Of a stretch of DNA of 64,000 nt, positions 8,404 through 17,202 are shown in pieces (within the stretch, counting starts at the first letter, position 1; every line of letters begins with the position of its first letter). Source of the DNA: Draconibacterium halophilum (GTDB taxonomy: Bacteria > Bacteroidota > Bacteroidia > Bacteroidales > Prolixibacteraceae); NCBI RefSeq assembly GCF_010448835.1, contig NZ_CP048409.1:744001-808000 (forward strand). Direction: 5' to 3'. The translations under genes and the position numbers were made by a program. The notes beneath the pieces are model-generated. The model saw nothing but the letters and a program-made list of their open reading frames with translations, did no database searches and was not told the DNA's origin.

Positions 8404-9096
8404 ATGAATTTAATGACTAATACATGCGTAGATTGCACGCTGAAATCGAATGCTGTTTCGGTGTTGGACAACAATGAGTTATGCGCACTTGAAGAGGGCT
8501 GTTCGAGAACGATATACGATAAAGGTGAGCTTATTTTTAAAGAAGGTGGCCCGGTGCAACATATCATTTATTTACGTGAAGGATTTGTAAAATTGATAAA
8601 AAGAGGAGCCGGGGGCAAGGATTTTATTTTCGGTATTTCAAAAAAAGGAGCCTATCTGGGCTTGCAGAATTTGAACAAGGATACAAAAACAAATTATTAT
8701 TCAGCAGTAACACTCACCAAATCAGAGGTGTGTTTTATCGATCGGCAGTGTTTTACGGAGCTGCTTAAAAAGAATGGCGAGTTTGGCCTAAAGGTCCTTT
8801 CAACAGTTTTTACCGATGAAATGAATTATTTTGATCGGTTGGTAAATAATGTTCAGCAACAATTACCTGGCCGTGTGGCCAATGCAATTAGTTACTTTGC
8901 GCGTGAAGTTTACGGCGAAAATCCGTTCGTACTGAATCTTACACAAACCGAAATTGCCTCCTTGGTTGGAACCTCAAGGGAAAGTGTATCGCGTATATTA
9001 AAAGAATTTCAGGATATGGGAATCATCTCTTTAGACAAAAATGTACTTACTATTCTGAATGAAAAACGGCTTGAGGAGATTAAAAATAAAGGCTAG
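8404..9096 (+). CDS. Crp/Fnr-family transcriptional regulator
   Basis: This 230-residue protein has an N-terminal cyclic-nucleotide-binding-like fold and a C-terminal winged helix with the phrase LTQTEIASLVGTSRESVSR, the classic Crp/Fnr recognition helix. The N-terminus has a CVDC pair followed by Cys residues in NNELCALEEGC. Such cysteines could bind a redox cofactor as in Fnr, but the CxxC start is common in Bacteroidota homologues with no known cluster. An upstream in-frame GTG at 8374 overlaps the inverted repeat, so I prefer the ATG at 8404; the ATG at 8413 is also possible. A perfect hairpin terminator follows. Confidence 0.9.
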   Translation: MNLMTNTCVDCTLKSNAVSVLDNNELCALEEGCSRTIYDKGELIFKEGGPVQHIIYLREGFVKLIKRGAGGKDFIFGISKKGAYLGLQNLNKDTKTNYYSAVTLTKSEVCFIDRQCFTELLKKNGEFGLKVLSTVFTDEMNYFDRLVNNVQQQLPGRVANAISYFAREVYGENPFVLNLTQTEIASLVGTSRESVSRILKEFQDMGIISLDKNVLTILNEKRLEEIKNKG

Positions 9097-9132
9097 GTTT
9101 TGGTAATTATTTCTTTTGATAAAGAATAAAAA

Positions 9133-9163
9133 AAACCGCTAATCAGTTTCTGATTAGCGGTTT
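9133..9163. terminator. Bidirectional terminator after the Crp/Fnr gene
   Basis: AAACCGCTAATCAG (9133-9146) and CTGATTAGCGGTTT (9150-9163) form a perfect 14-bp stem with a 3-nt loop. An A run precedes it. It separates two convergent genes. Confidence 0.9.
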
Positions 9164-9183
9164 GATATTCTATGATTTTCTGA

Positions 9184-9798
9184 TTATTTTATTTCAAGAC
9201 TGGTATCTATAAACGATCCCGGCTCAATTGCACCTAATGATTTTAACTGTATATTAGATGAATTCAATATTGAATTCAAATCATTGGCATTTACATCTGC
9301 CAGACTGATAAAATCGGACGGAACAACTACTACCCTGAACGTTTGATCCAAAGTGTAATCGGTTGATAAGCTGGCTAAATCTACATCTCCCCCTAAAAAT
9401 ACCGACATATCTACAATGCGTTCGTTGGGGATATCACCGGTAAAATCGAAATTATACTCCAAAATAGCACCCGATGGGAAATACTCAGTTTGTGGAAGCG
9501 GACGCCAAAAGTCCAATCCATCCTCATTGGTCCACAAAATATAAGCTAAAATCACATCCGATTCGTAGGGATCGAATCCATTATCCTCAAAATTAAAAAA
9601 CATTTGGTAATTGTTTCCGGGTGTAAAATCACCGGTAAATTCGAAAGTGGTTCCAACAAAATTGTAACCATCTTCTCCCGGCATCCCCGGAGGTCCAACA
9701 GGACCTTCGCATGAAGCAAAAATACCAGCTACAATTATTAATAAAAATGCTGAAATTTTTCTGAAGGTAATTGTTTGTTTCTTTTCAATTGTTTTCAT
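9184..9798 (-). CDS. Lipoprotein with a short collagen-like stretch, unknown function
   Basis: This is a 204-residue protein. The N-terminus has a hydrophobic segment and a lipobox ending FASC (Cys29 or so), so the mature protein is membrane-anchored. Directly after the lipid site comes GPVGPPGMPGEDG, a few Gly-X-Y triplets as in collagen-like tails. The remainder is acidic and beta-rich. Bacteroidota genomes encode many such lipoproteins with a Gly-Pro linker and no assigned role. It is followed by its neighbour on the same strand across 126 bp. Confidence 0.75.
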   Translation of the reverse strand: MKTIEKKQTITFRKISAFLLIIVAGIFASCEGPVGPPGMPGEDGYNFVGTTFEFTGDFTPGNNYQMFFNFEDNGFDPYESDVILAYILWTNEDGLDFWRPLPQTEYFPSGAILEYNFDFTGDIPNERIVDMSVFLGGDVDLASLSTDYTLDQTFRVVVVPSDFISLADVNANDLNSILNSSNIQLKSLGAIEPGSFIDTSLEIK

Positions 9799-9856
9799 AG
9801 CAAATAGACTTTTAAATTATACTTCGTTTGTAATGCTAAAACAAGTATAGTGCCAA

Positions 9857-9884
9857 AAAAACCTCCGACCAAGGCCGAAGGTTT
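9857..9884 (-). terminator. Terminator of the Gfo/Idh gene (minus strand)
   Basis: An imperfect 12-pair hairpin (9859-9870 with 9873-9884, two mismatches) is followed on the minus strand by a T run, seen as the A run at 9855-9861 on the plus strand. Confidence 0.65.
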
Positions 9885-9924
9885 ATTATGGATTGATTGA
9901 TTAATCTTAAAAGTGGCTACAATT

Positions 9925-11283
9925 CTATTCTCTGTCAACTGTTCCCGGAACAGGAACACTGGCATCTTGCATGTAACCAATATCACCCATGATGAAGGTA
10001 TCCGGGCCAAGCTTCATGTCCGAGTTCATCATTTCATCCCAGGTAACTTCTTTTCCTGTATATGCCGAAACACGGCCCATAATTGCCACCATTACTGAAT
10101 TAGCAGTTTCTTCGGCTTCGTTAAACGGAATATCCTCACGGATACAGGTGATCAGGTTTTTGTGCTCTTGCACGTATGGACTGGTTTCGTGATCTTCGTA
10201 CGAGAAAAGGTTATTGCCATCCACATCTGTAATTGTTGCTGTGCCTCCCTGAGAAGTAAATGCTTTTCCTTTTGTGCCATGCATAACTTCGTTTACCGCA
10301 TTTGTACAGCCATTAATTTGACGGCATGTACTTAAAATCTGACGTCCGTCGTCGAGTTCATAACGAATGGCAAAATTATCGTACTGATCGCCGGTTGGGC
10401 GTCGCTGACGTGAGCCAAAACCAAGCGCTTTTATAGGGTGTTTGCCAAAGAACCAGTTGGCTACATCGATATTGTGCACGTGTTGTTCAACAATATGATC
10501 GCCCGAAAGCCAGCACCAGTTTACCCAGTCGCGAATCATCCATTCCATTTCGCTCCATTCGGGCTTGCTGTTTCTGTACCACAATTGACCACCATTCCAA
10601 TATACTTCGGCAGTGGTGAGTTTGCCAATTGCGTTATTGCTGAGTTCTTTATATACATCTAGATATTTATGCTGGTGGCGGCGTTGAGTACCCGTAACCA
10701 CTTTTAATCCGGCAGCATCGGCCATTTTAGCTGCGGCTAAAACCTGGCGAATTCCAACCGGATCAACAGCAATAGGTTTCTCCATAAATACGTGCTTGCG
10801 TGCTTTAACAGCTGCTTCGAATTGCTGTGGGCGGAATTTTGGTGGTGTTGCCAGAATTACAATATCAACACCTGAATCGAGTACTTTTTCGTAAGCATCA
10901 AAACCAACAAAACAGTTTTCGGCAGGAACTTCCTGTCCCGATTCTTTCTTGATTCTTTCCACACAGCTGTCTAATCTGTCCTGAAAAACATCAGCCAGAG
11001 CAGTTACCTGAACGGTTGAACCACCGGCTTCCAAAAAGTTAAGAGCTGCACCGGTTCCGCGTCCGCCGCAACCAACAATCCCGGCTTTCAGAACTGTTCC
11101 ACCCGGAACCTGGTCAAGCATTGGTGGATATTTGTACTCTCTTTTTACCCAATCGTATTCGGCGCTTGCAGAAGAGCCTCCGCCAGAGCACGATGATAAA
11201 GTTCCCATTCCCATTGCGCCTGCTGCACCAACTGTGGCTGCTCCGGCTAAAAATTTCCTTCTTGAAAAATTGTTGTTACTCAT
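9925..11283 (-). CDS. Tat-exported Gfo/Idh/MocA-family oxidoreductase
   Basis: This is a 452-residue protein. The N-terminus has a twin-arginine motif SRRKFLAG and a possible lipobox (TLSSC), so it is exported folded with its cofactor. The Rossmann segment reads AGIVGCGGRGTGAAL. The family signature EKPIAVDPVG carries the catalytic-region Lys. The second domain is the usual alpha/beta sheet. Such periplasmic NAD(P)-binding enzymes act on sugars or cyclitols, and some relatives are GH109-type glycosidases; the substrate here is unknown. It starts 44 bp after the restored stop of the cytochrome/FGE gene on the same strand, so the two are probably one operon. Confidence 0.92.
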   Translation of the reverse strand: MSNNNFSRRKFLAGAATVGAAGAMGMGTLSSCSGGGSSASAEYDWVKREYKYPPMLDQVPGGTVLKAGIVGCGGRGTGAALNFLEAGGSTVQVTALADVFQDRLDSCVERIKKESGQEVPAENCFVGFDAYEKVLDSGVDIVILATPPKFRPQQFEAAVKARKHVFMEKPIAVDPVGIRQVLAAAKMADAAGLKVVTGTQRRHQHKYLDVYKELSNNAIGKLTTAEVYWNGGQLWYRNSKPEWSEMEWMIRDWVNWCWLSGDHIVEQHVHNIDVANWFFGKHPIKALGFGSRQRRPTGDQYDNFAIRYELDDGRQILSTCRQINGCTNAVNEVMHGTKGKAFTSQGGTATITDVDGNNLFSYEDHETSPYVQEHKNLITCIREDIPFNEAEETANSVMVAIMGRVSAYTGKEVTWDEMMNSDMKLGPDTFIMGDIGYMQDASVPVPGTVDRE

Positions 11284-11326
11284 GATACTAATGTTTTAGT
11301 TGAATTTAGGATTCAAAATATATAAG

Positions 11327-12861
11327 TCATTTTCCGGTTTTCTCATCAAATTCGCACACCACTCTAAAACCAATCGAATTACAGTCCGATAACCACCAGA
11401 TACTTTTTGGCATTTGCGGATCGGTTTTCATCCATTCTTCGGTTTTAGTGTAATCGCGTGCAGCACTTCTTACTTCGCCAACAGGGCTTTTAAATGTCCC
11501 TCCCGAATAACATGCTCGTCACCCGAAGCCGGTCCTTTTGGATCGGTAACTCCATCATTTAAATTTGAATAAGCATCTTCGGAGTACCAGTCTGCGCAAT
11601 ATTCTGCTGCATTACCAAGCATGTTTTTCAGTCCGAACGGATTGGGCTCAACCACATCCGGTTTGGCAGTTTTCAGGCTGCTGTTTTTTTCGTAAACGAC
11701 GTAGTTATTAATAAGGTCGCTTCCTTTGCCAAATAATTTTCCAATAAAATTTTTGTCTTTAAAATCTTTTGGTTGGCCTTCGAAAAAGAAAGGCGTTTCT
11801 GTACCTCCGCGGGCTGCATATTCCCATTCTGCTTCAGTTGGCAGTCGGTATGTTTTGCCGGTAACTTGCGATAACCATTTACAATAGGTTTCTGCCGAAT
11901 GGTAACTCATTGTAATTGCCGGTCGGCTCCCCAGTCCCCAGTTTTGGTCGGGTTGCCCATAAGGTGGTGTTGGACCTGAAATTGCATCAACATCGGCCTG
12001 AGTGCGCGAACCTTCAGTATCGGTTGATCTTCCTTCGGCAGCAGTGGCACTATAAAATGCCAGATATTCGTCCCAGCTCACTTCTATTTCGGCCATAAAA
12101 AATGAGCTCACATTCACAGTTTTCTGAGGGCCTTCATCGCTCTCACGAAGCTGTTCCGATTCAGGACTACCAATTTCGAAGCTTCCGCCCGGAATTGCTT
12201 TCATGTTAAATGCGATGGTTGTTCCCGGAATGGTTTCTGTATAATCGTTATGCCCGGCTACATCTGCCGCAGATGTATATTTTTCTTTTGATTCATTACC
12301 GGCATTTCCAAATTCAACATTCTTGGCATGCAAGGCATTAGGATCATAATGTCCAACATGCAGATGGCAATTTATACAGCGCAGTTCTTCTTCGTTTTGC
12401 GAATAATAAAGATGAGCTTCCTGACCTTCATTAGTAAGTGTGAGCGGGAATAAATTATTGTGGCAATTGATGCACGATTCTTCAAAAACAAAATGCTGAG
12501 CCTGTTCCAGCGTAGATTTAGCTTCCCAGTTAAAATCGGCACTGTCTTTAAAAACATAGCCATAAGCATCGCGTGCCGAAGCTTTAATCTTTTCTTTCAA
12601 GTAGCCTTGTCCTTTCGGAGGAAGGTGGCATTCTACACATCCAATATGCATACCTATTCGGTTTTCATGATGCACAGAAAGTTTCCACGAATCAAAAACA
12701 TGAGGATGTACGTGGCACATTTCGCACGATTCGTTTGTTGAGGTTGCTTCGATGACTTTAGTAGAAGATAGGGCAACAGCAATACCAAGTATAAATCCGA
12801 TAAAAATAATCAGTAACAATTTTTTTCGAAGGTAGTTACCAAAACGTTTAAATATGGCCAT
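11327..12861 (-). pseudogene. Tetraheme cytochrome c (NapC/NrfH-like) fused to FGE-sulfatase-like domain; single-base frameshift near 11502
   Basis: The frame open from 12861 to 11470 encodes 463 residues. After a membrane anchor (about 15-31) come four CxxCH haem sites at residues 46-50 (CEMCH), 75-79 (CVECH), 130-134 (CINCH) and 162-166 (CINCH), resembling NapC/NrfH quinol-oxidising cytochromes. From about 216 it is a formylglycine-generating-enzyme-like domain (AIPGGSFEIGS, YRLPTEAEWEYAARGG, NMLGNAAEYCADWY). It then breaks: VIREGHLKALLAK and stop. Reading the other frame gives GTFKSPVGEVRSAARDY and ends NSIGFRVVCEFDEKTGK with a stop at 11327, exactly the missing FGE end. One extra G in the CGGG run (11502-11504, plus-strand CCC) restores 511 codons. 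The restored domain lacks the FGE catalytic Cys pair. Frameshift or sequencing error is undecided. Confidence 0.85.
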
Positions 12862-13012
12862 TGGTTATTTTAGGTTTTTTAATTCAACAAAGCTTTCAAA
12901 ATTAATAATATATCTGACCAAATAACTGACTTTTGTATGTTGTGAAAAAGAATTATGTAACATTTTAGCTAACTAAAATAGTAAGTCATTCGTTTATTGG
13001 CTTTTATATATG

Positions 13013-13028
13013 ACGCCTGATCTGGCGT
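13013..13028. promoter_or_regulatory. 16-bp near-palindrome upstream of the cytochrome/FGE gene
   Basis: ACGCC-TGATCT-GGCGT is symmetric except for one base pair. It lies about 155 bp upstream of the cytochrome/FGE start and a similar distance before comF, in an otherwise A+T-rich divergent spacer. It may be an operator; no family is assigned. Confidence 0.4.
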
Positions 13029-13051
13029 AAATACCTATTCGCTATAGAAAA

Positions 13052-13079
13052 AAAGGTTGCCTGGAACGCAACAACCTTT
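13052..13079. other. Hairpin in the 314-bp divergent spacer before comF
   Basis: AAAGGTTG (13052-13059) pairs with CAACCTTT (13072-13079), and GTTGC/GCAAC inside offers an alternative pairing. It lies between two divergent genes, so it ends neither of them. It could be a leader structure of comF or the terminator of a short unseen transcript. Nothing else in 12862-13175 looks like a gene. Confidence 0.4.
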
Positions 13080-13175
13080 GGAGATGATTTCCTCAACGGA
13101 ATACGAGAGAGATAAGGGAAGTAATTTTTAACTTATTATTAAATGGTTGAATACATAATTTTGTATCTTTCAGTT

Positions 13176-13877
13176 ATGAACCGGCTCAAACAAAATATCT
13201 CCGATTTTTTAGGTTTGTTTTTCCCCGAACTGTGTGTTGCCTGCGGGAAACGTCTGGTGTCGCAGGAGAAGTATGTTTGTTTCGATTGCTGGCAGGATCT
13301 TCCGGCAACCAATTTTCATTTTAAACAGGAAAACAAAGTTGCTCAATTATTTTGGGGACGGGTTGATATTGTTGCTGCAACAGCATTTTTCAGCTATAAA
13401 AGAGGTAGCAGATACCAACAGCTTATTCATTTTGTGAAATACAAGGGATTAAAAGAACTTGGTTCTGAAACCGGTAAAAAGTTTGGCTATCAATTATTGG
13501 AATCGCCCGGTTTTGCTGAAATTGATGTTATTATGCCGGTACCGCTGCATCCGCGAAAAGAAAAGAAACGCGGATTTAACCAAAGTGAGTGGATTGCCAG
13601 TGGAATTGCCGAAGTATTAAAAAAGCCGGTTGACACAAATACTTTGTACCGACGGGTTTTCACATCAACTCAAACAAAACGAAACCGTTACGAGCGCTGG
13701 CAAAATGTAGAGAATGTTTTTGGACTAAACCATCCGAAGCAGATTGAAAACAAACACGTTTTACTCATCGACGATGTGGTTACCACCGGAGCAACTCTTG
13801 AGGCCTGTGCTATTCATCTGTTAAAACAGCCCGGAACAAAAGTTAGCATTGCCACACTTGCTTACGCTGATATTTAA
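13176..13877 (+). CDS. comF: ComF-family phosphoribosyltransferase-like protein
   Basis: This 233-residue protein has an N-terminal zinc-ribbon-like pair CVACG...CFDCW and a C-terminal phosphoribosyltransferase fold. The PRPP-binding loop reads VLLIDDVVTTGAT. The phrase KKRGFNQSEWIA is typical of ComF, which is needed for DNA uptake in naturally competent bacteria; many Bacteroidota carry it without known competence. I place the start at 13176 (MNRLKQ). An upstream in-frame start at 13143 would add 11 hydrophobic residues and overlap a TATCTTTC promoter-like sequence at 13163-13170. Confidence 0.93.
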   Translation: MNRLKQNISDFLGLFFPELCVACGKRLVSQEKYVCFDCWQDLPATNFHFKQENKVAQLFWGRVDIVAATAFFSYKRGSRYQQLIHFVKYKGLKELGSETGKKFGYQLLESPGFAEIDVIMPVPLHPRKEKKRGFNQSEWIASGIAEVLKKPVDTNTLYRRVFTSTQTKRNRYERWQNVENVFGLNHPKQIENKHVLLIDDVVTTGATLEACAIHLLKQPGTKVSIATLAYADI

Positions 13878-14001
13878 CTCTTGCTCTCATTTCCACGGAA
13901 ATGATACTCCTACTTCGCAAAGTACCTTTAAACAATGTTTCCCTACAATCTGTTTAACCAACAGAATGAATGATTTTAACATTTCATAAAAATAAAACAA
14001 A

Positions 14002-15048
14002 ATGAAAATTACAAATTTGTTAGTGCTAGCCCTGGTAGTTCTGGGCTTTATGGCATGTAATCAAAAACCGGCAGCCGAAGAAGATGCTAATGTGAAGTAT
14101 TACAAGCAGTTGCTGTTTAGCGAAACGCCATGGGATTTGGAACGTGGTTCGCATGAAATTTCAGCCGAAGAAGCTGAAACAGTTAATAATTACAAGTTCA
14201 CCTGGAATGATGAGGGGAAATTGGTTTCAGTAGAATTTAACCGCAATGGAGTGTTGTTAGGATATTCAAGTCTGCCGGCCGCAAAAGTTACTTACACCTA
14301 CGAAGGCAATAAGCAGCTTAAACATTTCTTTAATAAAGAAGGTGAGCCCATTGAAAGCGGAGGTGCATTTACGCAGGAATATACTGTAGATGATTCGGGA
14401 ATGCGCGTTGCTATGCGTTTCCTCGATAAAGAAGGGCAAGCGGTGGAGAACCGAAATAATATTCATAATTATGAATGGTCGAAACTTGAAGATGGAATGA
14501 TACGCGAATTGCGTTACAACCTGGCAAAAGAAGAAACGATCATGAATCCGTTTTGTCCTTTTTATGAGTTGCGTTTTACCTACAACCAGAACGGTTATGT
14601 AACCCGAATGGCCAATTACATTGAGGATACAATGTACAATTGTACGGCCGAAAATTGTGGCGATGTGGGTGTTTCGTATTTCTTATTTGAAAATAACGAT
14701 AAAGGCGATTTGCTGAGCTTTTCGGTACACAGTACCACCGGACAGCTTTCTAATTTATACTGGGGTTGGGCCAAACGCAAAAATGTTGTGGATGAAAATG
14801 GCAACCCGGTAAAAACAGTTGTTTACGACCAGGACGATGAACTGCTTGGTGGAAAAGGAATTCCCGTAACCGAGAATGAATACAATGAATATGGTGCACT
14901 TGTGAAAAGCATATCGAAAGATGGCGATGGAAATGTAGTGAACAACCCGAATAATGGTGTGGCCGTGGTGGAATACAAATACGACGAGCAGGGGCGAAGA
15001 ACCGAAACCCTGCGCTACGACAAAGAAATGAATCCTGTAGAAAGTTAG
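14002..15048 (+). CDS. Lipoprotein with RHS/YD-like repeats, unknown function
   Basis: This 348-residue protein has a signal peptide and lipobox ending FMAC (Cys19 or so). The mature part contains repeated short units of the YD/RHS-like kind, such as YTYEGNKQLKHFF, FTYNQNGYVTRMA and YKYDEQGRRTETLRYD. These form beta-hairpin rows in wall- and surface-associated proteins. It has none of the length or toxin tail of true Rhs proteins. It precedes the tandem-rhodanese lipoprotein by 16 bp, so the two are probably co-transcribed and both anchored in the envelope. The function is unknown. Confidence 0.75.
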   Translation: MKITNLLVLALVVLGFMACNQKPAAEEDANVKYYKQLLFSETPWDLERGSHEISAEEAETVNNYKFTWNDEGKLVSVEFNRNGVLLGYSSLPAAKVTYTYEGNKQLKHFFNKEGEPIESGGAFTQEYTVDDSGMRVAMRFLDKEGQAVENRNNIHNYEWSKLEDGMIRELRYNLAKEETIMNPFCPFYELRFTYNQNGYVTRMANYIEDTMYNCTAENCGDVGVSYFLFENNDKGDLLSFSVHSTTGQLSNLYWGWAKRKNVVDENGNPVKTVVYDQDDELLGGKGIPVTENEYNEYGALVKSISKDGDGNVVNNPNNGVAVVEYKYDEQGRRTETLRYDKEMNPVES

Positions 15049-15064
15049 AATAGCACAATAAATT

Positions 15065-16108
15065 ATGATCCAGATAAAACCGATTTTAAGCTATTTTTCA
15101 CTGGCCCTTTTTGTTGCATTGATTTCCTGTTCGGGAGGACAGAAAAAGACCGAGCAAACGGAGACCAGTGTAAAAGAAACGACTCCAAAAGTTGAGGTAA
15201 ATGCAGAAGCAAAGTTATTGCTGAAAACCTTAAATGAAATGGGCGATTATGCCAACAGCCGTGACTTCCCGTCGCTGATAAAACCATCGTCAGTTTATGA
15301 AGATCTCGATGGCAATATTCATATTGTCGATCTACGTAATGAAGATGCTTTCGACGACGGCCACATAAAAGGTGCTGTTCGTGTTGATTTTATCGATTTG
15401 CCAGCGTATTTTACTAATGATATCAAGCCATTTGAATACGACAAAATCGTGGTTGTATGTTATTCCGGGCAGATTTCGAGTTATGCCACTTCGTTGTTAC
15501 GACTGGCAGGCTATGGCAATGTTTATGCTATGCGTTGGGGAATGAGTGGTTGGAACAAAGATTTTGCTGAAGATGCATGGCTCGCCAATGTGTCTTCTGA
15601 TTTTCAGGACCAACTCGAAACAGAAGAGCATGAAAAAGCGCCACTTGCAGATTTTCCAAAACTAAACACCGGTAAATCCAGTGGTGATGAGATTTTACAG
15701 CAACGCATCAACTCGCTATTTGCAGCTGGTTATTCGGATGCTTTGGTGCATGCCGATGATGTGTTTGAAGAACCTGGAGATTATTATACGATTAATTACG
15801 ACCGCAGAGACAAATACGAGTCGGGACATATTCCGGGTGCCATTCGGTACAAACCCGGCGTAACGCTTGGAATTGTGTCTGAAATGCAAACGATTCCGGT
15901 TGATGAGGAAGTGGTGTTGTATTGCAATACCGGACACAATTCGGGTTTTGCAACGGCTTATCTGCGTTTGTTTGGTTACAATGCAAAAACACTGACCTTC
16001 GGCAATAATGCCTTTATGTACGATAAAATGAAAGAAGAAGAAAGCACCCTTTCGTGGCTGCCGTTTACCGAAGCCGAAATTCAGGATTATCCGTACGTTC
16101 TGAATTAA
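15065..16108 (+). CDS. Lipoprotein with two rhodanese domains
   Basis: This 347-residue protein has a lipobox (LISC) near residue 23. Domain 1 (about 65-185) has IVDLRNEDAFDDGHIKGA and an active-site loop VVCYSGQISS. Domain 2 (about 225-340) has DRRDKYESGHIPGAIR and the loop LYCNTGHNSG. Both keep the catalytic cysteine, unlike the two rhodanese-fold proteins encoded just downstream on the other strand. Envelope-anchored sulfurtransferases next to a YeeE/YedE-type transporter suggest a role in sulfane-sulfur transfer at the membrane. It is convergent with the 16132-16572 gene, 23 bp apart. Confidence 0.88.
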   Translation: MIQIKPILSYFSLALFVALISCSGGQKKTEQTETSVKETTPKVEVNAEAKLLLKTLNEMGDYANSRDFPSLIKPSSVYEDLDGNIHIVDLRNEDAFDDGHIKGAVRVDFIDLPAYFTNDIKPFEYDKIVVVCYSGQISSYATSLLRLAGYGNVYAMRWGMSGWNKDFAEDAWLANVSSDFQDQLETEEHEKAPLADFPKLNTGKSSGDEILQQRINSLFAAGYSDALVHADDVFEEPGDYYTINYDRRDKYESGHIPGAIRYKPGVTLGIVSEMQTIPVDEEVVLYCNTGHNSGFATAYLRLFGYNAKTLTFGNNAFMYDKMKEEESTLSWLPFTEAEIQDYPYVLN

Positions 16109-16131
16109 TTACAAAGTTGTACTAAAAGATA

Positions 16132-16572
16132 TTATTCCAGCCTGATCGTTGTATCGGGCTGGAATTCATATTTTAGCTCCTCCGGATTTTCTTCATCCGA
16201 AAGGATAAAAACACCATCAAATTCCAGTTGATTTAGAATTACCCAAGCCTTCGAACTTGTGGCAATATTACCCGAATAAAGCAGAATTTTCCCTTCCAGC
16301 GATTCCAGTTTCTCCTTGTTTTCTTTTTGTAGCAGTTGGTCGAAAGGAATCACCAGAGCATTTGGGAAACGTTGATTTTCAGCATCAAATTCAACAATAA
16401 AATATTCTTCATTCAATTCGTTTAACTTCTGCACCGAAATGGTTACTTCATTTGTAGTTGTCAGTGCCTCGTTTACATTGCTTTTAAACAGGTTCGAATT
16501 AAAAGTGCGCACTAAAACCAGTACAAGAAGTAATAGCAGAACGCCTAAAATCCATTGTATATTTTTATTCAT
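16132..16572 (-). CDS. Membrane-anchored degenerate rhodanese-fold protein without catalytic Cys
   Basis: This 146-residue protein has a single N-terminal membrane segment (about 7-22). The soluble part follows the rhodanese strand order: YFIVEFDAENQRFPNALVIP, then GKILLYSGNIATSSKAW, then FDGVFILSDEE. The loop that should read C-x-x-x-x aligns as LYSGNIA, so the catalytic cysteine is gone. The whole protein has no cysteine. It lies 15 bp after the other cysteine-less rhodanese and is probably the last gene of the YeeE operon. It may bind rather than transfer sulfur species, or act as a structural partner. Confidence 0.7.
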   Translation of the reverse strand: MNKNIQWILGVLLLLLVLVLVRTFNSNLFKSNVNEALTTTNEVTISVQKLNELNEEYFIVEFDAENQRFPNALVIPFDQLLQKENKEKLESLEGKILLYSGNIATSSKAWVILNQLEFDGVFILSDEENPEELKYEFQPDTTIRLE

Positions 16573-16587
16573 CTTGTTTTGGCTTTA

Positions 16588-17196
16588 TTAACAACCTCCG
16601 TCCAATTGCGATTCTTCCAATCGTTTCGCTTCGAGGTATTGCGTTTTTAAACTGTCGGGTAAACTGTTGATATGTATAAAGGTTTTTCGGGCTTTGTATC
16701 GGTTTTCAAAGAGCGCATTTTCGCGGGGAGTAATTCGCTCGCCTTCAAACTTGCTCAACATTACTGTTTTATACCATTCATTCATTCCGCCTTCCATCAC
16801 AAACGAATTGGAGTAACCCAGTCCGCTTACAATAGTCCACGCCATGTTGGCCGTTTCATCGCCGTTGCTGTAGTACACATTTCTCACTTTGTCCTGATTC
16901 AGATAGCCTTCCCAGTTGGGATTAAGAAGATCGTTGTACGGAATATTGATTGAGCCCGGAATGTTACTTTTCATAAATTCTGCGGGACTTCGCAAATCGA
17001 TAAGTTGAATGGTGCTGTCTTCGATATTTACAAAACGAGCCACTTCATCAACGGAAAAATACATGTCGGTATTTGCGGATAGTTCCACCAATTCGGTGGG
17101 TTTGAGTTGAAACGACTTTGCAGCGTTAAACGGTAGAAAAGCCAGTATTAATCCAACTCCTGCCAGTAATATCGATATTTTTATTCGTGCATTCAT
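16588..17196 (-). CDS. Membrane-anchored rhodanese-like protein, active-site Cys replaced by Tyr, C-terminal Cys
   Basis: This 202-residue protein has one N-terminal membrane segment and a clear rhodanese domain (about 45-145: IQLIDLRSPAEFMKSNIPGS, FVMEGGMNEWY). The active-site loop reads VYYSNGDETA, with Tyr where the catalytic Cys should be. The only cysteine is the last residue, in the tail DGGC. I use ATG at 17196; a TTG two codons upstream is less likely. It starts 7 bp after the second YeeE-like gene, so it is very likely translated from the same transcript. The terminal Cys could substitute for the lost active site (inference). Confidence 0.8.
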   Translation of the reverse strand: MNARIKISILLAGVGLILAFLPFNAAKSFQLKPTELVELSANTDMYFSVDEVARFVNIEDSTIQLIDLRSPAEFMKSNIPGSINIPYNDLLNPNWEGYLNQDKVRNVYYSNGDETANMAWTIVSGLGYSNSFVMEGGMNEWYKTVMLSKFEGERITPRENALFENRYKARKTFIHINSLPDSLKTQYLEAKRLEESQLDGGC

Positions 17197-17202
17197 TTCC
17201 AA

